NCBI GenBank assembly: GCA_964035755.1
Contig: CAXIVR010000182.1
Location: 155,382-219,381 of the forward strand
From: Teleogryllus oceanicus
Taxonomy: Eukaryota; Arthropoda; Insecta; Orthoptera; Gryllidae
Length of the DNA stretch: 64,000 bases
Direction: 5' to 3'
Part shown: in pieces, positions 32,414 to 45,100 of the stretch
Numbering within the stretch: the stretch's first letter is position 1
How the letters are laid out: the number at the start of each line of letters is the position of its first letter
The notes under the pieces: model-generated
The model's input: the letters and a program-made list of their open reading frames with translations, nothing else
Database searches by the model: none
What the model was told of the DNA's origin: nothing
Position numbers and translations under genes: made by a program

Positions 32414-35400
32414 GGATTTTCGCATTTTTGCTGAATTTACGACAAAATGCTTTAAATAGAAGAGTTCTCATTAAAAATTTTAATAACATTCGTATTTTTA
32501 GTAACGACGGTAGTTTTGATTATTTTTACTATGTAAACGAATTTGAAATATTAAAAGCCTGTATCTCGTAAACGATAAGCCCTACGAGGCTGAAATTTCC
32601 ACAGTGATTAGACGGGAATCGCCTCTTTTTTCGAAGTTTTGCCTTGGATTTTCTCATTTTTTGCTGAATTTACGAAAAATGCTTTAAATAGAAGAGTTCT
32701 CATTCAAAATATTAATTACAATCGTAGTTTTAGTAACGACGGTAGTTTTGATTATTTTTAACTATGTAAACAAATTTGAAATCTTTAAATGGCTGTATCT
32801 CGTAAACTATAAGCCTTCCGAGGCTGAAATTGCCATAGTGAGTAGACTGGAATCGCCTCTTTTTCGAAGTTTTGACCTAGGATTTTCTCATTGTTTGCTG
32901 AATTTACGAAAAAATGCTTTAAATAGAAGAGTTCTCATTCAAAATTTTAATTACAATCGTAGTTGTAGTAACGATGGTAGTTTTAATTATTTTTAACTAT
33001 ATAAACAAAATTGAAATTTTTAAATGGCTGTATCTCGTAAACTATAAGCCCTACGAGGCTGAAATTTCAGTGATTACACGGGAATCGCCTCTTTTTCGAC
33101 GTTTCGACCTAGGATATTCTCAATTTTTGCAGAATTTACGAAAAATGCTTTAAATAGAAAAGTTATCATTTAAAATTTTAATAAAAGTCGTAGTTTTAGT
33201 AACGACGGTAGTTTTCATTATTTTTACTATGTAACCGAAATTGAAAACTTTAAAAGGCTGCATCTCGTAAACGATAAGCCCTACGAGGCTAAAATTTCCA
33301 CAGTGATTAGACGGGAATCGCCTCTTTTTCGAAGTTGTCGACCTAGGATTTTCTCATTTTTGCTGAATTTACGAAAAATGCTTTAAATAGAAGAGTTCTT
33401 ATTCAAAATTTTAATAACAATCGTATTTTTAGTAACGACGGTAGTTTTGATTATTTTTACTATGTAAACGAAATGAAATCTTTAAAAGGCTGTATCTCGT
33501 AAAGATAAGCCTACGAGGCTGAAATTTCCACAGTGATTAGACGGAATCGCCTCTTTTTCGAAGTTTTGACCTAGGATTTTCTCATTTTGCTAAATTTACG
33601 AAAAATGCTTTAAATGAAAGTTTCATTAAAATTTTAAAACAATCGTATTTTAGTAACGAGTAGTTTTGATTATTTTTACTATGTAAACAAATTGAAATTT
33701 AAAGCCTGTATCTTGTAAACGATAGCCTACAGAAATTTACAGTGATTAGACGGAACGCTCTTTTTCGAAGTTTTGACCTAGATTTTCTCATTTTTGCTGA
33801 ATTTACGAAAAATGCTTTAAATAAGAGTTCATTCAAAATTTTAATTACAATCGTAGTTGTAGTAACGACGTAGTTATAATTATTTTTAACTATATAAACA
33901 AAATTGAAATCTTGAAATGGCTGTATCTCGTAAACTATAAGCCCTACGAGGCTCAAATTTCAACAGTAAATAGACGGGAATCGCTTTTTTTTTCGAAGTT
34001 TCGACCTAGGGTTTTCTCATTTTTGCTGAAGTTACGAAAAATGCTTTAAATAGAAGAGTTCTCATTCAAAATTTTAATAAAATCGTAGTTTTAGTAACGA
34101 CGGTAGTTTTGATTATTTTTACTATGTAAACGAAATTGAAATTTTAAAAGGCTGTATCTCGTAAACGATAAGCCCTACGAGGCTGAAATTTCCACAGTGA
34201 TTAGACGGGAATCGCTCTTTTTCAAAGTTTTGACCTAGAATTTTCATTTTTTCTGAATTTACGAAAAATGCTTTAAATAGAAGAGTTCTCATTCAAAATT
34301 TTAATAACAATCGTATTTATAGTAACGACGTAGTTTTATTATTTTTACTATTAAACAAAATTAAATTTTAAAGGCTGTATCTCTAAACGATAAGCCCTAC
34401 GAGGCTGAAATTTCACAGTGATTAGACGGAATCGCCTCTTTTTCGAAGTTTGACCTAGGATTTTCTCATTTTTGCTGAATTTACGAAAAATGCTTTAAAT
34501 AGAAAAGTTTCATTCAAATTTTAATAACAATCTATTTTATAACGACGGTAGTTTTGATTATTTTTACTATGTAAACGAAATTGAATCTTTAAGGCTGTTC
34601 TCTCGTAAACATAGGCCTACGAGGCTAAATTTCCACAGTGATTAGACGGAATCGCCTCTTTTTCGAAGTTTGACCTAGGATTTTCTATTTTTGCTGAATT
34701 TACGGGGGGAAAAAAAAAAAAAAAAAAAAATTGTAGTAACGACTGTAGTTTTAATTATTTTTAACTATATAAACAAAATTGAAATCTTGATATGGCTGTA
34801 TCTCGTAAACTATAAGCCCTACGAGGCTCAAATTTCAACAGTAAATAGACGGGAATCGCTTTTTTTTTTCGAAGTTTCGACCTAGGGTTTTCTCATTTTT
34901 GCTGAAGTTACGAAAAAATGCTTTACATGAAGAGTTCTCATTCAAAATTTTAATAACAATCGTTTTTAGTAACGACGGTAGTTTTGATTATTTTTTACTA
35001 TGTAAACGAAATTGAAATCTTTAAAAGGCTGTATCTCGTAAACGATAAGCCCTACGAGGCTGAAATTTCCACAGTGATTAGACGGGAATCGCCCCTTTTT
35101 TCGAAGTTTTGACCTAGGATTTTCTCATTTTTTTCTGAATTTACGAAAAAATGCTTTAAATAGAAAAGTTTTCATTCAAAATTTTAATAAAATCGTATTT
35201 TTTAGTAAGGAAGCTTAAATTTTTATAATTTTTACTATGTAAACGAAATTGATATATTTAAAAGGCTGTTCTCGTAAACGATAAGCCCAAGAGGTGAAAT
35301 TCCTGATTAGAGGGGACCGCCTTTTTTTCGAAGTTTGACCTAGGGTTTTTCATTTTGCTGAATTTAAAAAAAGCTTTAAATAGAAGTGTTCTCATTCAAA

Positions 35401-38400
35401 ATTTTAATTACAATCGTAGTTGTAGAACATTAGTTTTAATTATTTTTTAAATATATAAACAAAATTGAAATTTTAAGGCTGTATCTCAAACTTGCCCCAC
35501 GAGGTGAAATTTACAGTGATTAGAAATCGCCTTTTTTCAAAATTTTACCAGGATTTTCTATTTTTTAAAAATTTTCAAAAATGCTTTAAAAGAAAAGTTA
35601 TCATTTAAAATTTTAATAACAATCGTATTTTTAGTAAACGGTAGTTTTGATTATTTTTAATTAAACGAAATTGAAATCTTTAAAAAAACTGATCTCGTAA
35701 ATATGCTATGAGGGGAAATTTGGATTAGACGGGAATCCCTTTTTCAAATTTTTACCAGGATTTTTTCATTATTTTGAATTTAGAAAAAAAAGCTTTAAAA
35801 AGAAGAGTTTCATTCAAAAATTTTTAAAAAAATCGTATTTTTTGTAACGACGGTAGTTTTGATTATTTTTTATATAAACGAAATTGAAAATTTTTAAAAA
35901 GGGTGTATCCGTAAACGATAAGCACACAGGCGAAATTTCCAATGATTAGAGGAACGCCCCTTTTTTAAGTTTTTATTTTGATTTTCATTTTTTCGAATTT
36001 AGGAAAAAAAAGCTTTAAATAGAAGAGTTCTCATTCAAAATTTTAATAAAATCGAATTTAGTAAGACGGTAGTTTTGATTATTTTTTAACAGAAAAAATT
36101 TCAACTTATATTGCCAAACTATGGGGCCCAGAGGCAAAATTTCCCTAGTGAATGGGGGAAATTCTTTTTTGAAATGTTGACCCAGGATTTTCTCTTTTTT
36201 TCGAATTTAAGAAAAATGCTTTAAATAGAAGAGTTCTCATTCAAAATTTTAATTAATGAGTTTTGTAACGACTTAGTTTTTTTTATTTTTAACTATATAA
36301 ACAAAAAATAAATTATTAAAAGGTGTATCTCGTAAACGATAAGCCCTAGAGGCTAAATTTCCCCAGTGATTGACGGGAATCGCCCTTTTTCGAAGTTTCG
36401 ACCAGGGTTTTTTATTTTTTTCTGAATTTTTGAAAAATAGCTTTTAAAAGAAAAGACATTTAAAATTTTAATAACTATCATATTTTTAATAAAACGGGAC
36501 TATGTAAACGAAATAGAAATCTTTAAAGACTGCATCTCGTAAACGATAAGCCCTACGAGGCTGAAATTTCCGCAGTGATTAGACGGGAATCGCTCTCTTT
36601 TCAAAATTTTGACCTAGGATTTTCTCATTTTTGCTGTATTTACGAAAAATGCTTAAAATCGAAGAGTTCTCATTCAAAATTTTAATAACAATCGTATTTT
36701 TAGTAACGACGGTAGTTTTGATTATTTTTTACTATGTAAACGAAATAGAAATCTTTTAAAAGGCTGTATCTCGTAAACGATAAGCCCTACGAGGCTGAAA
36801 TTTACACAGTGATTAGACGGGAATCGCCTCTTTTTCGAAGTTTTAATAAGGATTTTCTCATTTTTTGCTGAATTTACGAAAAAATGCTTTAAATAGAAGA
36901 GTTCTCATTCAAAATTTTAATAACAATCGTATTTTTAGTAACGACGGTAGTTTTGATTATTTTTTACTATGTAAACGAAATTGAAATCATTAAAAGGCTG
37001 TATCTCGTAAACGATAAGCCCTACGAGGCTGAAATTTCAGTGATTAGACGAGAATCGCCTTTTTTCGGAAGTTTGACCTAGGATTTTCTCATTTTTTGCT
37101 GAATTTACGAAAACTGCTTTAAATAGAAGAGTTCTCATTCAAACATTTAATAACAATCGTATTTTTAGTAACGACGGTAGTTTTGATTATTTTTAATCTA
37201 CAAACAAATTTCCAATCTTTTAATGGCTGTTTCGTAAATTATGGCCCTAGAGGCTGAAATTTCCATAGTGAATAGACAATAATCGCTCTTTTTCGAAGTG
37301 TTGACCTAGGATTTTCTCATTTTTTGCTGAATTTACGAAAAAATGCTTTAAATAGAAGAGTTCTCATTCAAAATTTTAATTACAATCGTAGTTGTAGTAA
37401 CGACGGTAGTTTTAATTATTTTTAACTATATAAACAAAATTGAAATCTTTAAATGGCTGTATCTCGTAAACTATAAGCCCTACGAGACTAAAATTTCCAC
37501 AGTAAATAGACTGAATCGCTCTTTTTCAAAGTTTCGACCTAGAATTTTCTCATTTTTTGCTGAATTTACGAAAAAATGCTTTAAATAGAAAAGTTCTCAT
37601 TCAAAATTTTAATAACAATCGTATTTTTAGTAACGACGGTAGTTTTGATTATTTTTACTATGAAAAACGAAATTGAAATCTTTAAAAGGCTATATCTCGT
37701 AAAGGATAAGCCCTACGAGGCTGAAATTTCCACAGTGATTAGACGGGAACGCCTCTTTTTCAGTTTCGACCTAGATTTTCTCATTTTTTGCTGAATTTAC
37801 GAAAAAATGCTTTAAATAGAAGGTTCTCATTCAAAATTTTAATTACAATCGTAGTTGTAGTAACGACTGTAGTTTTAATTATTTTTAACTATATAAACAA
37901 AATTGAAATCTTTAAATGGCTGTATCTCGTAAACTATAAGCCCACGAGGCTGAAATTTCCACAGTAATTAGACGGGAATCGCCTCTTATTTCGAAGTTTC
38001 GACCTAGGATTTTCTCATTTTTGCTGAATTTACGAACAAATGCTTTAAATAGAAAAGTTATCATTTAAAATTTTAATAACAATCGTATTTTTAGTAACGA
38101 CGGTAGTTTTGATTATTTTTTACTATGTAAACGAAATTGAAATCTTTAAAAGGCTGCATCTCGTAAACGATAAGCTATAGGGCTAAATTTCCACAGTGAT
38201 TAGACGGGAATCAGCCTCTTTTCAAAGTTTTGACCTAGGATTTTTCATTATTTGCTGAATTTATGAAAAAATGCTTTAAATAGAAGAGTTCTCATTCAAA
38301 ATTTTAATAACAATCGTATTTTTAGTAACGACGGTAGTTTTGATTATTTTTTACTATGTAAACGAAATTGAAATTTTTAAAAGGCTCTATCTCGTAAACG

Positions 38401-39124
38401 ATAAGCACTACGAGGCTGAAATTTCACAGTGATTAGACGGAAATCGCCTCTTTTTCGAAGTGTTGACCTAGGATTTTCTATTTTGCTGAATTTAGGAAAA
38501 ATGCTTTAAATAGAAGAGTTCTCATTCAAAATTTTAATAACAATCGAATTTTAGTAACGACGGTAGTTTTGATTATTTTTAACTACGTAAACAAATTTCC
38601 AATCTTTATATGCTGTTTCTCGTAAACTATGGCCCTACGAGGCTGAAATTTCCATAGTGAATGGACGGAATCGCCTCTTTTTCGAAGTGTTGACCTAGGA
38701 TTTTCTATTTTTGCTGAATTTAAGAAAAATGCTTTAAATAGAAGAGTTCTCATTCAAAATTTTAATTACAATCGTAGTTGTAGTAACGACTGTAGTTTTT
38801 ATTATTTTAACTATATAAACAAAATATAAATTATTAAATGGCTGTATCTCGTAAACGATAAGCTCCTACGAGGCTGAAATTTCCACAGTGATTAGACGGG
38901 AATCGCTCTCTTTTTCAAGTTTGACCTAGGATTTTCTCATTTTTTGCTGAATTTAGAAAATAGCTTTAAATAGAAAAGTTATCATTTAAAATTTTAATAA
39001 CTATCATATTTTTTAAAAACGACGGTAGTTTTGATTATTTTTACTATGTAAACGAAATTGAAATCTTTAAAAGGCTGCGTCTCGTAAGGAAAAAGGGTAG
39101 AGGGTGAAATTTCCACATGATTAA
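32414..39124 (-). repeat. Satellite family B, first array (about 29 monomers)
   Basis: Monomers of about 233 bp ('ctgaatttacg' at 32431, 32664 and 32898) read on the + strand 'ggctgtatctcgtaaacg', 'cctacgaggctgaaattt', 'gattagacgggaatcgcct', 'gacctaggattttctcat', 'ctttaaatagaagagttc', 'agtaacgacggtagtttt'. Compared with family A they are homologous to its minus-strand reading, so the array is marked -. A variant with 'cgtagttgtagtaacgac' and 'aactatataaac' recurs near 32950, 33845 and 34735, a spacing of about 890 bp, or four monomers. Quality is poor around 35200-36400. Confidence 0.92.
34704..34730. other. Poly-G/poly-A tract inside satellite B, probable consensus error
   Basis: Six G followed by 21 A replace about 100 bases of a family B monomer right after 'gctgaatttac'. 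The flanking monomer continues mid-unit. No other unit has such a tract. Confidence 0.7.
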
Positions 39125-42100
39125 GGGCTATAAATTTTCTAAAATCATGAAAAATCTAAAAATAGGTTTGAAAATTAGAATGAAGAGGGGTGTGTGTTAT
39201 TTTCCATGCAAATTTCAGCGTCATGAGCTTATATTTTAGAAAGATACAGCCGTTTAAAAGATTTCTAATGTTAAAAATGCATAAGCGTCGGTAACATTCA
39301 TTCTTTGGAAATTGAATGACGATTACGATGGTATTCATAATTTTCCATCGAAACTCTCATTTTCAAATCATGAAAAATCTAAAAAAATAGGTTTGAAAGT
39401 TCGAATGAAGAGGAAATTGTATAATTTTTATGCAGATTTCAGCGTCATCAAAGCGAATACTTTAGGAGATACAGCCGTTTAAGATTTCACAATGAAAATG
39501 CTATAAACGTCATTAACATTCGTCTAACTGGAAATTGAATGACGATTACAATGGGATTCATAACTTTTCATCGAGGCTATAAATTTTCTAAAATCATGAA
39601 AAATCTAAAAAATTGGTTTCAAGTTCCAATGAAGAGATTATTGTTATTTTTCCATGCAAATTTGAGCGTCGTAGGGCGAAATACTTTAGGAAGATACGGC
39701 CGTTTAAAGATTTCACAATGAAAATAAAATGCTATAAGCGTCTAATAACATTCGTCCTAACTGCAAATTGAATGACGATTACAATGGTATTCTAATTTTC
39801 CATCAGAAGGCTATCAATTTTCTAAAATCATTAAAAAATATAAAAAATAGGTTTTGAAAGTTCCAATGAAGGAATTATTGTTATTTTTTCATACAAATTT
39901 TCAGCGTCATAGGGCGAATACTTTAGAAATACAGCGTTTAAAGATTCACAATGTTAAAAATGCTATAAGCGTCTGATAACATTCGTCCTAAGTGGAAATT
40001 GAATGACGATTACAATGTTATTCATAATTTTTTCCATCAGAGCTATAAACTTTCTAAAATCATGAAAAAATCTAAAAAATGGGTTTAAGTTCAAATGAAG
40101 GAGATTATTGTTATATTTCCTTGCAAATTTCAGCGTCGTAGGGCTTATATTTAGGAGATACAGCCGTTTAAAAAATTTCACAATGTTAAAAAATGCTATA
40201 ACCGTCTGATAACATTTGTCCTAACTGGAAATTGAATGACGATTACAATAGTATTCATAACTTTTCCATCGAAGGCTACCGATTTTTAAAAACATGAAAA
40301 ATCTAAAAAATAGGTTTGAAAGTTCAGATAAGAGGAGATTGTATTGTTGTTTTCGATTCAAATTTCAGCGTCGTATGGCGAATATTTTAGGAGATACAGC
40401 CGTTTGAAGATTTCACAATCTGAAAAAATGCTATAAACGTCTGATAACATTCGTCTAACTGGAATGTGAATGACGATTACAATGGTATTCATATTTTTTC
40501 CATCGAAAGCTATACATTTTCAAATGATAGAAAAAAAAATACGTTTGAAAGTTCGAATGAAGAAGATTATTGTTAATTTTCCATACAAATTTCAGCGTCG
40601 TAGGAGCTTATATTATAGGAGGCTACAGCGTTTAAAGATTTCACAATGTTAAAATGCTATAAACGTCTGATAACATTCGTCTAACTGGAAATTGAATGAC
40701 GATTACAATGGTATTCCTCTTTTTCCATCGAAGGCTATAAATTTTATAAAATCATTAAAAAATCTAAAATAGGTTTGAAAGTTCAGATGAAGAGGAGATT
40801 ATTGTTATTTTTTCCATACAAATTTCAGCGTCGTAGGGTTTATATTTTAGGAGATACAGCCGTTTAAAGATTTGACAATGTTAAAAATGCTATAAGCGTC
40901 TGATAACATTCGTCCTAACTGGAAATTGAATGGCAATTGTTGATAATTATTCATAATTTTTTTCCATCAGAAGGCTATAAATTTTCTAAAATCATGAAAA
41001 ATCTAAAAAAATAGGTTTAGTTCAGATAGAGAAATTATTATTATTTTCCATGCAAATTTCAGCGTCGTAGGGGCGAATGCTTTAGGAGATACAGCCGTTT
41101 AAGATTTCACAATGTGAAAATGCTATAAACGTCTGATAACATTCGTCTAAGTGGAAATTAGACCAGCGTAATTACAATGGGATTCATAACTTTTTCATCG
41201 AAAATACCAAATTTTCAAAATCATGAAAAAATCTAAAAAAATAGGTTTGAAAGTTCCAATGAAGAGATTATTGTTATTTTTTCCATACAAATTTGAGCGT
41301 TGTAGGGCCAGATATTTTAGGAATACAGCCGTTTAAAAGATTTCACAATGTAAAAATGCTATAAGCGTCTGATAACATTCGTCCTAACTACAAATTGAAT
41401 AAGCAATTACAATGGTATTCATAATTTTTCCATCTAAGGCTATCAATTTTCTAAAATCATGAAAAATCTAAAAATAGGTTTGAAACACAAATGAAGGGTG
41501 TGTTATATTTCCATGCAAATTTCAGCGTCGTAGGGCTTATATTTTAAGAGATACAGCCGTTTAAAGATTGCAATGTTAAAATGCTATAAGCGTCTGATAA
41601 CATTCGTCCTAACTGGAAATTGGACAGCGATGACAGGTATATTCATAATTTTTCCATCGAAGGCTATAAATTTTATAAAATCTGTAGAAAAAATCTAAAA
41701 AAGGTTTGAAAGTTCAATTAGAATTAGGATTATTTATTTTTCATACAAATTTCAGCGTCGTAGGGCTTATATTTTAGAAGATACAGCCGTTTAAAAGATT
41801 TCTGATATTAAAAATGCACTATAAGCGTCTGATAACATTTGTCCTAACTGGAAATTAGTCAGCGATTACGATGGTATTAATAATTTTCCATCGAAGGCTA
41901 TAAATTTTTAAAATCTGCGAAAAATCTAAAAAAATAGGTTTGAAAGTTTGAATGAGAGATTCGTATAATTATCTTGCAAATTTCAGCGTCGTAGGGCTTA
42001 TATTTTAGGAGATACAGCCGTTTAAAAATTCCACAATGTTAAAAAGGCAATAACCGTCTGATAACATTCGTCCTAACTGGAAATTGAATGACGATTACAA

Positions 42101-45100
42101 TGGTATTCATAATTTTTCCATCGAAGGCTATAAATTTTCTAAAATCATGAAAAAATCTCAAAAAATAGGTTTGAATATTCGAATAGAGGAGAGATTTTAT
42201 TATTTTCCATGCAAATTTCAGCGTCATTATGGCGAATATTTAGGAGAGATACAACCGTTTAAATATTTCTAATGTGAAAAAATGCTATAACCGTGTGATA
42301 ACATTCGTGCTAACTGGAAATTGAATAGAATTACAGTAAAAATATTCATAATTTTTCATCGAAGGCTATACATTTCTAAAATCATGAAAAATCTAAAAAT
42401 AGAGTTTGAAAGTTCGAATGAGAGATTATTTATTTTCCATGCAAATTTCAGCGTCTATAAGGCTTATATTTTAGAAGATACAGCCGTTTAAAGATTCCAC
42501 AATGTTAAACATGCTATAAGCGTCAGTAACATTCATTAACTGGAAATTGAATGACGATTACGATGGTATTCATGAATTTTTCCATCGAAGGCTATAAATT
42601 TCTAAAATCATGAAAAATCTAAAAAAATGGTTGGAAGTCCCAATGAAGGAATTAGTAGTATTTTTCATGCAAATTTGAGCATCGTGGGGCGAATACTTTG
42701 GGAGATACAACCGTTTAAAGATTTCTAATGTTAAAAAATGCTATAAGCGTCTGATAACATTCGTCCTAACTGGAATTGAATGACGATTACAATGGTATTC
42801 ATAATTTTTCCATCAAAGGCTATAAATTTTCTAAAATCATGAAAAAATCTAAAGAATAGGTATGAATATTTGGATGAAGAGGGAGATTATTGTTAATTAT
42901 CGCTTGCAAATTTCAATCATAGGGCTTATATTTTAGGAGATACAGCCGTTTAAAAGATTCCACAATGTTAAAATGCACCAACCGTCTGAGCATTAAATTC
43001 GTCCTAACTGGGGTGAATGGCGATTACAATGGTATTCATAATTTTTCCATCGAAGGCTATAAATTTTATAAAATCATGAAAAATCTCAAAAAATAGGTTT
43101 GAAAGTTCGAAAGAGGAGATTTTGTTAATTTTCCATGCAAATTTCAGCGTCGTATGGCGAATATTTAGGAGATACAGCCGTTTTAAATATTACACAATGT
43201 TAAAAAATGCTATAAACGTCGATAACATTCGTCTAACTGGAAAGTGAATGACGATTACAAGGTATTCATTATTTTTCCATCAGAAGGCTATACATTTTTA
43301 AATTCATGAAAAAATCTAAAAAATACGTTTGAAACTTCGAATGAAGGAGATTGTGTTATTTTTCATACAAATTACAGCGTACGTAGTACTTATATTTTAG
43401 GAGATACAGCCGTTTAAAGATTTTCACAATGTTAAAAATGCTATAAGCGTCTGATAACATTCGTCCCTAACTGATGAATGACGATTACTATGGTATTCAT
43501 ATTTTTTCCATCAGAAGGCTATAAATTTTCTAAAATCATGAAAACTAAAAAAATAGGTTTGAATATTCCGAATGAAGAGAGATTATTGTTATTTTCAATG
43601 CAAATTTCAGCGTCGTATGCTTGAATATTTTAGGAGATACAGCCGTTTAAAAGATTTCACAATCTGAAAAATGCTATAGCGTCACCATTAACATTCATTC
43701 CCTATGGAATGAATGACGATTACAATGGTATTCATAATTTTTTTCCATCAGAGGCTATAAATTTTCTAAAATCATGAAAAAAATACGTTTGAAAGTTCGA
43801 ATGAAGAAATTTACTTTGTTAATTTTCATTACAAATTTCAGCGTCGTAGGGCTTATATTATAGAGATACAGCCGTTTAAAAGATTTACAATGTTAAAAAT
43901 GCTATAAGCGTCTGATAACATTCGTCCTAAGTGAAGTAGATGACTGATTACAATGTTATTCATAATTTTCCATCGAAGGCTATAAATTTTATAAAATCAT
44001 TACAAAATCTAAAATAGGTTTGAAAGTTCGAATGAAGAGGAGTGTGTTATTTTTCCATACAAATTTCCCAGCGTCGTAAGGCTTATATTTTAGAAGATAC
44101 AGCCGTTTAAATTTACAATGTTAAAATGCCATAAGCGTCTGATAACATTCGTCCTAACTGGAAATGAATAATGACGATTACGATGGTATTCATAATTTTC
44201 CATCGAAGGCTATAAAATTTCTAAAATCATGAAAAATCAAAAAATAGAGTTTGAAAGTTCAGATAGAGAAATTATTATTATTTTCCATACAAATTTCCGC
44301 GTCATGGAGCGAATACTTTAGGAGATACAGTCGTTTAAAAGATTTCACAATGTGAAAAATGCTATAAACGTCTGATAAAAATTCGTCTAACTGGAAATTG
44401 AATAACGATTACAATAGGTTCATAACTTTTCATCTCGAGGCTATAAATTTTTCTAAAATCATGAAAAATCTAAAAAATAGGTTTGAAAGTTCAATGAAGA
44501 GGAGATTGTTATTATTTTCGTATGCAAATTTGAGCGTCGTAGGGCGAATATTTTAGGAGATACAGCCGTTTAAGATTTCACAATGTAAAAATGCTATAAG
44601 CGTCTGATAACATTCGTTCTAACTGCAAATTGAATGACGATTACAATGGTATTCATAATTTTCCATCTAAGGCTATCAATTTTCTAAAATCATGAAAAAA
44701 TCTAAAAAATAGGTTTGAAGTTCAAATGAAGAGGAGATTATTGTTATATTTCCATGCAAATTTCAACGTCATGGGGCTTATATTTTTAGGAGATACAGCC
44801 GTTTAAAGATTTCTAATGTTAAAAAATGCTATAAGCGTCTGATAACATTCGTCCTAACTGGAAATTGAATGTGATGACAATTGTATTCATAATTTTTCCA
44901 TCAGAAATATAAATTTTATAAAATCATGAAAAATCTAAAAAAATAGGTTTGAAAGTTCGAATGAAGGAATTATAGTTATTTTCCGTACAAATTTCCGTCG
45001 TAGGACTTATATTTTGAAGATACAGCCGTTTAAAAGATTTCCACAATGTTAAAAGTATATATAAGCGTCTGATAACATTTGTCTAACTGAAGTGAATGAC

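Noticed and set aside
33068..33110. Mammalian-type CENP-B box in satellite B ('gacgggaatcgcctc' with 'ttcgaag')
   Set aside because: The required spacing and order of TTCG, A and CGGG are not met on either strand.
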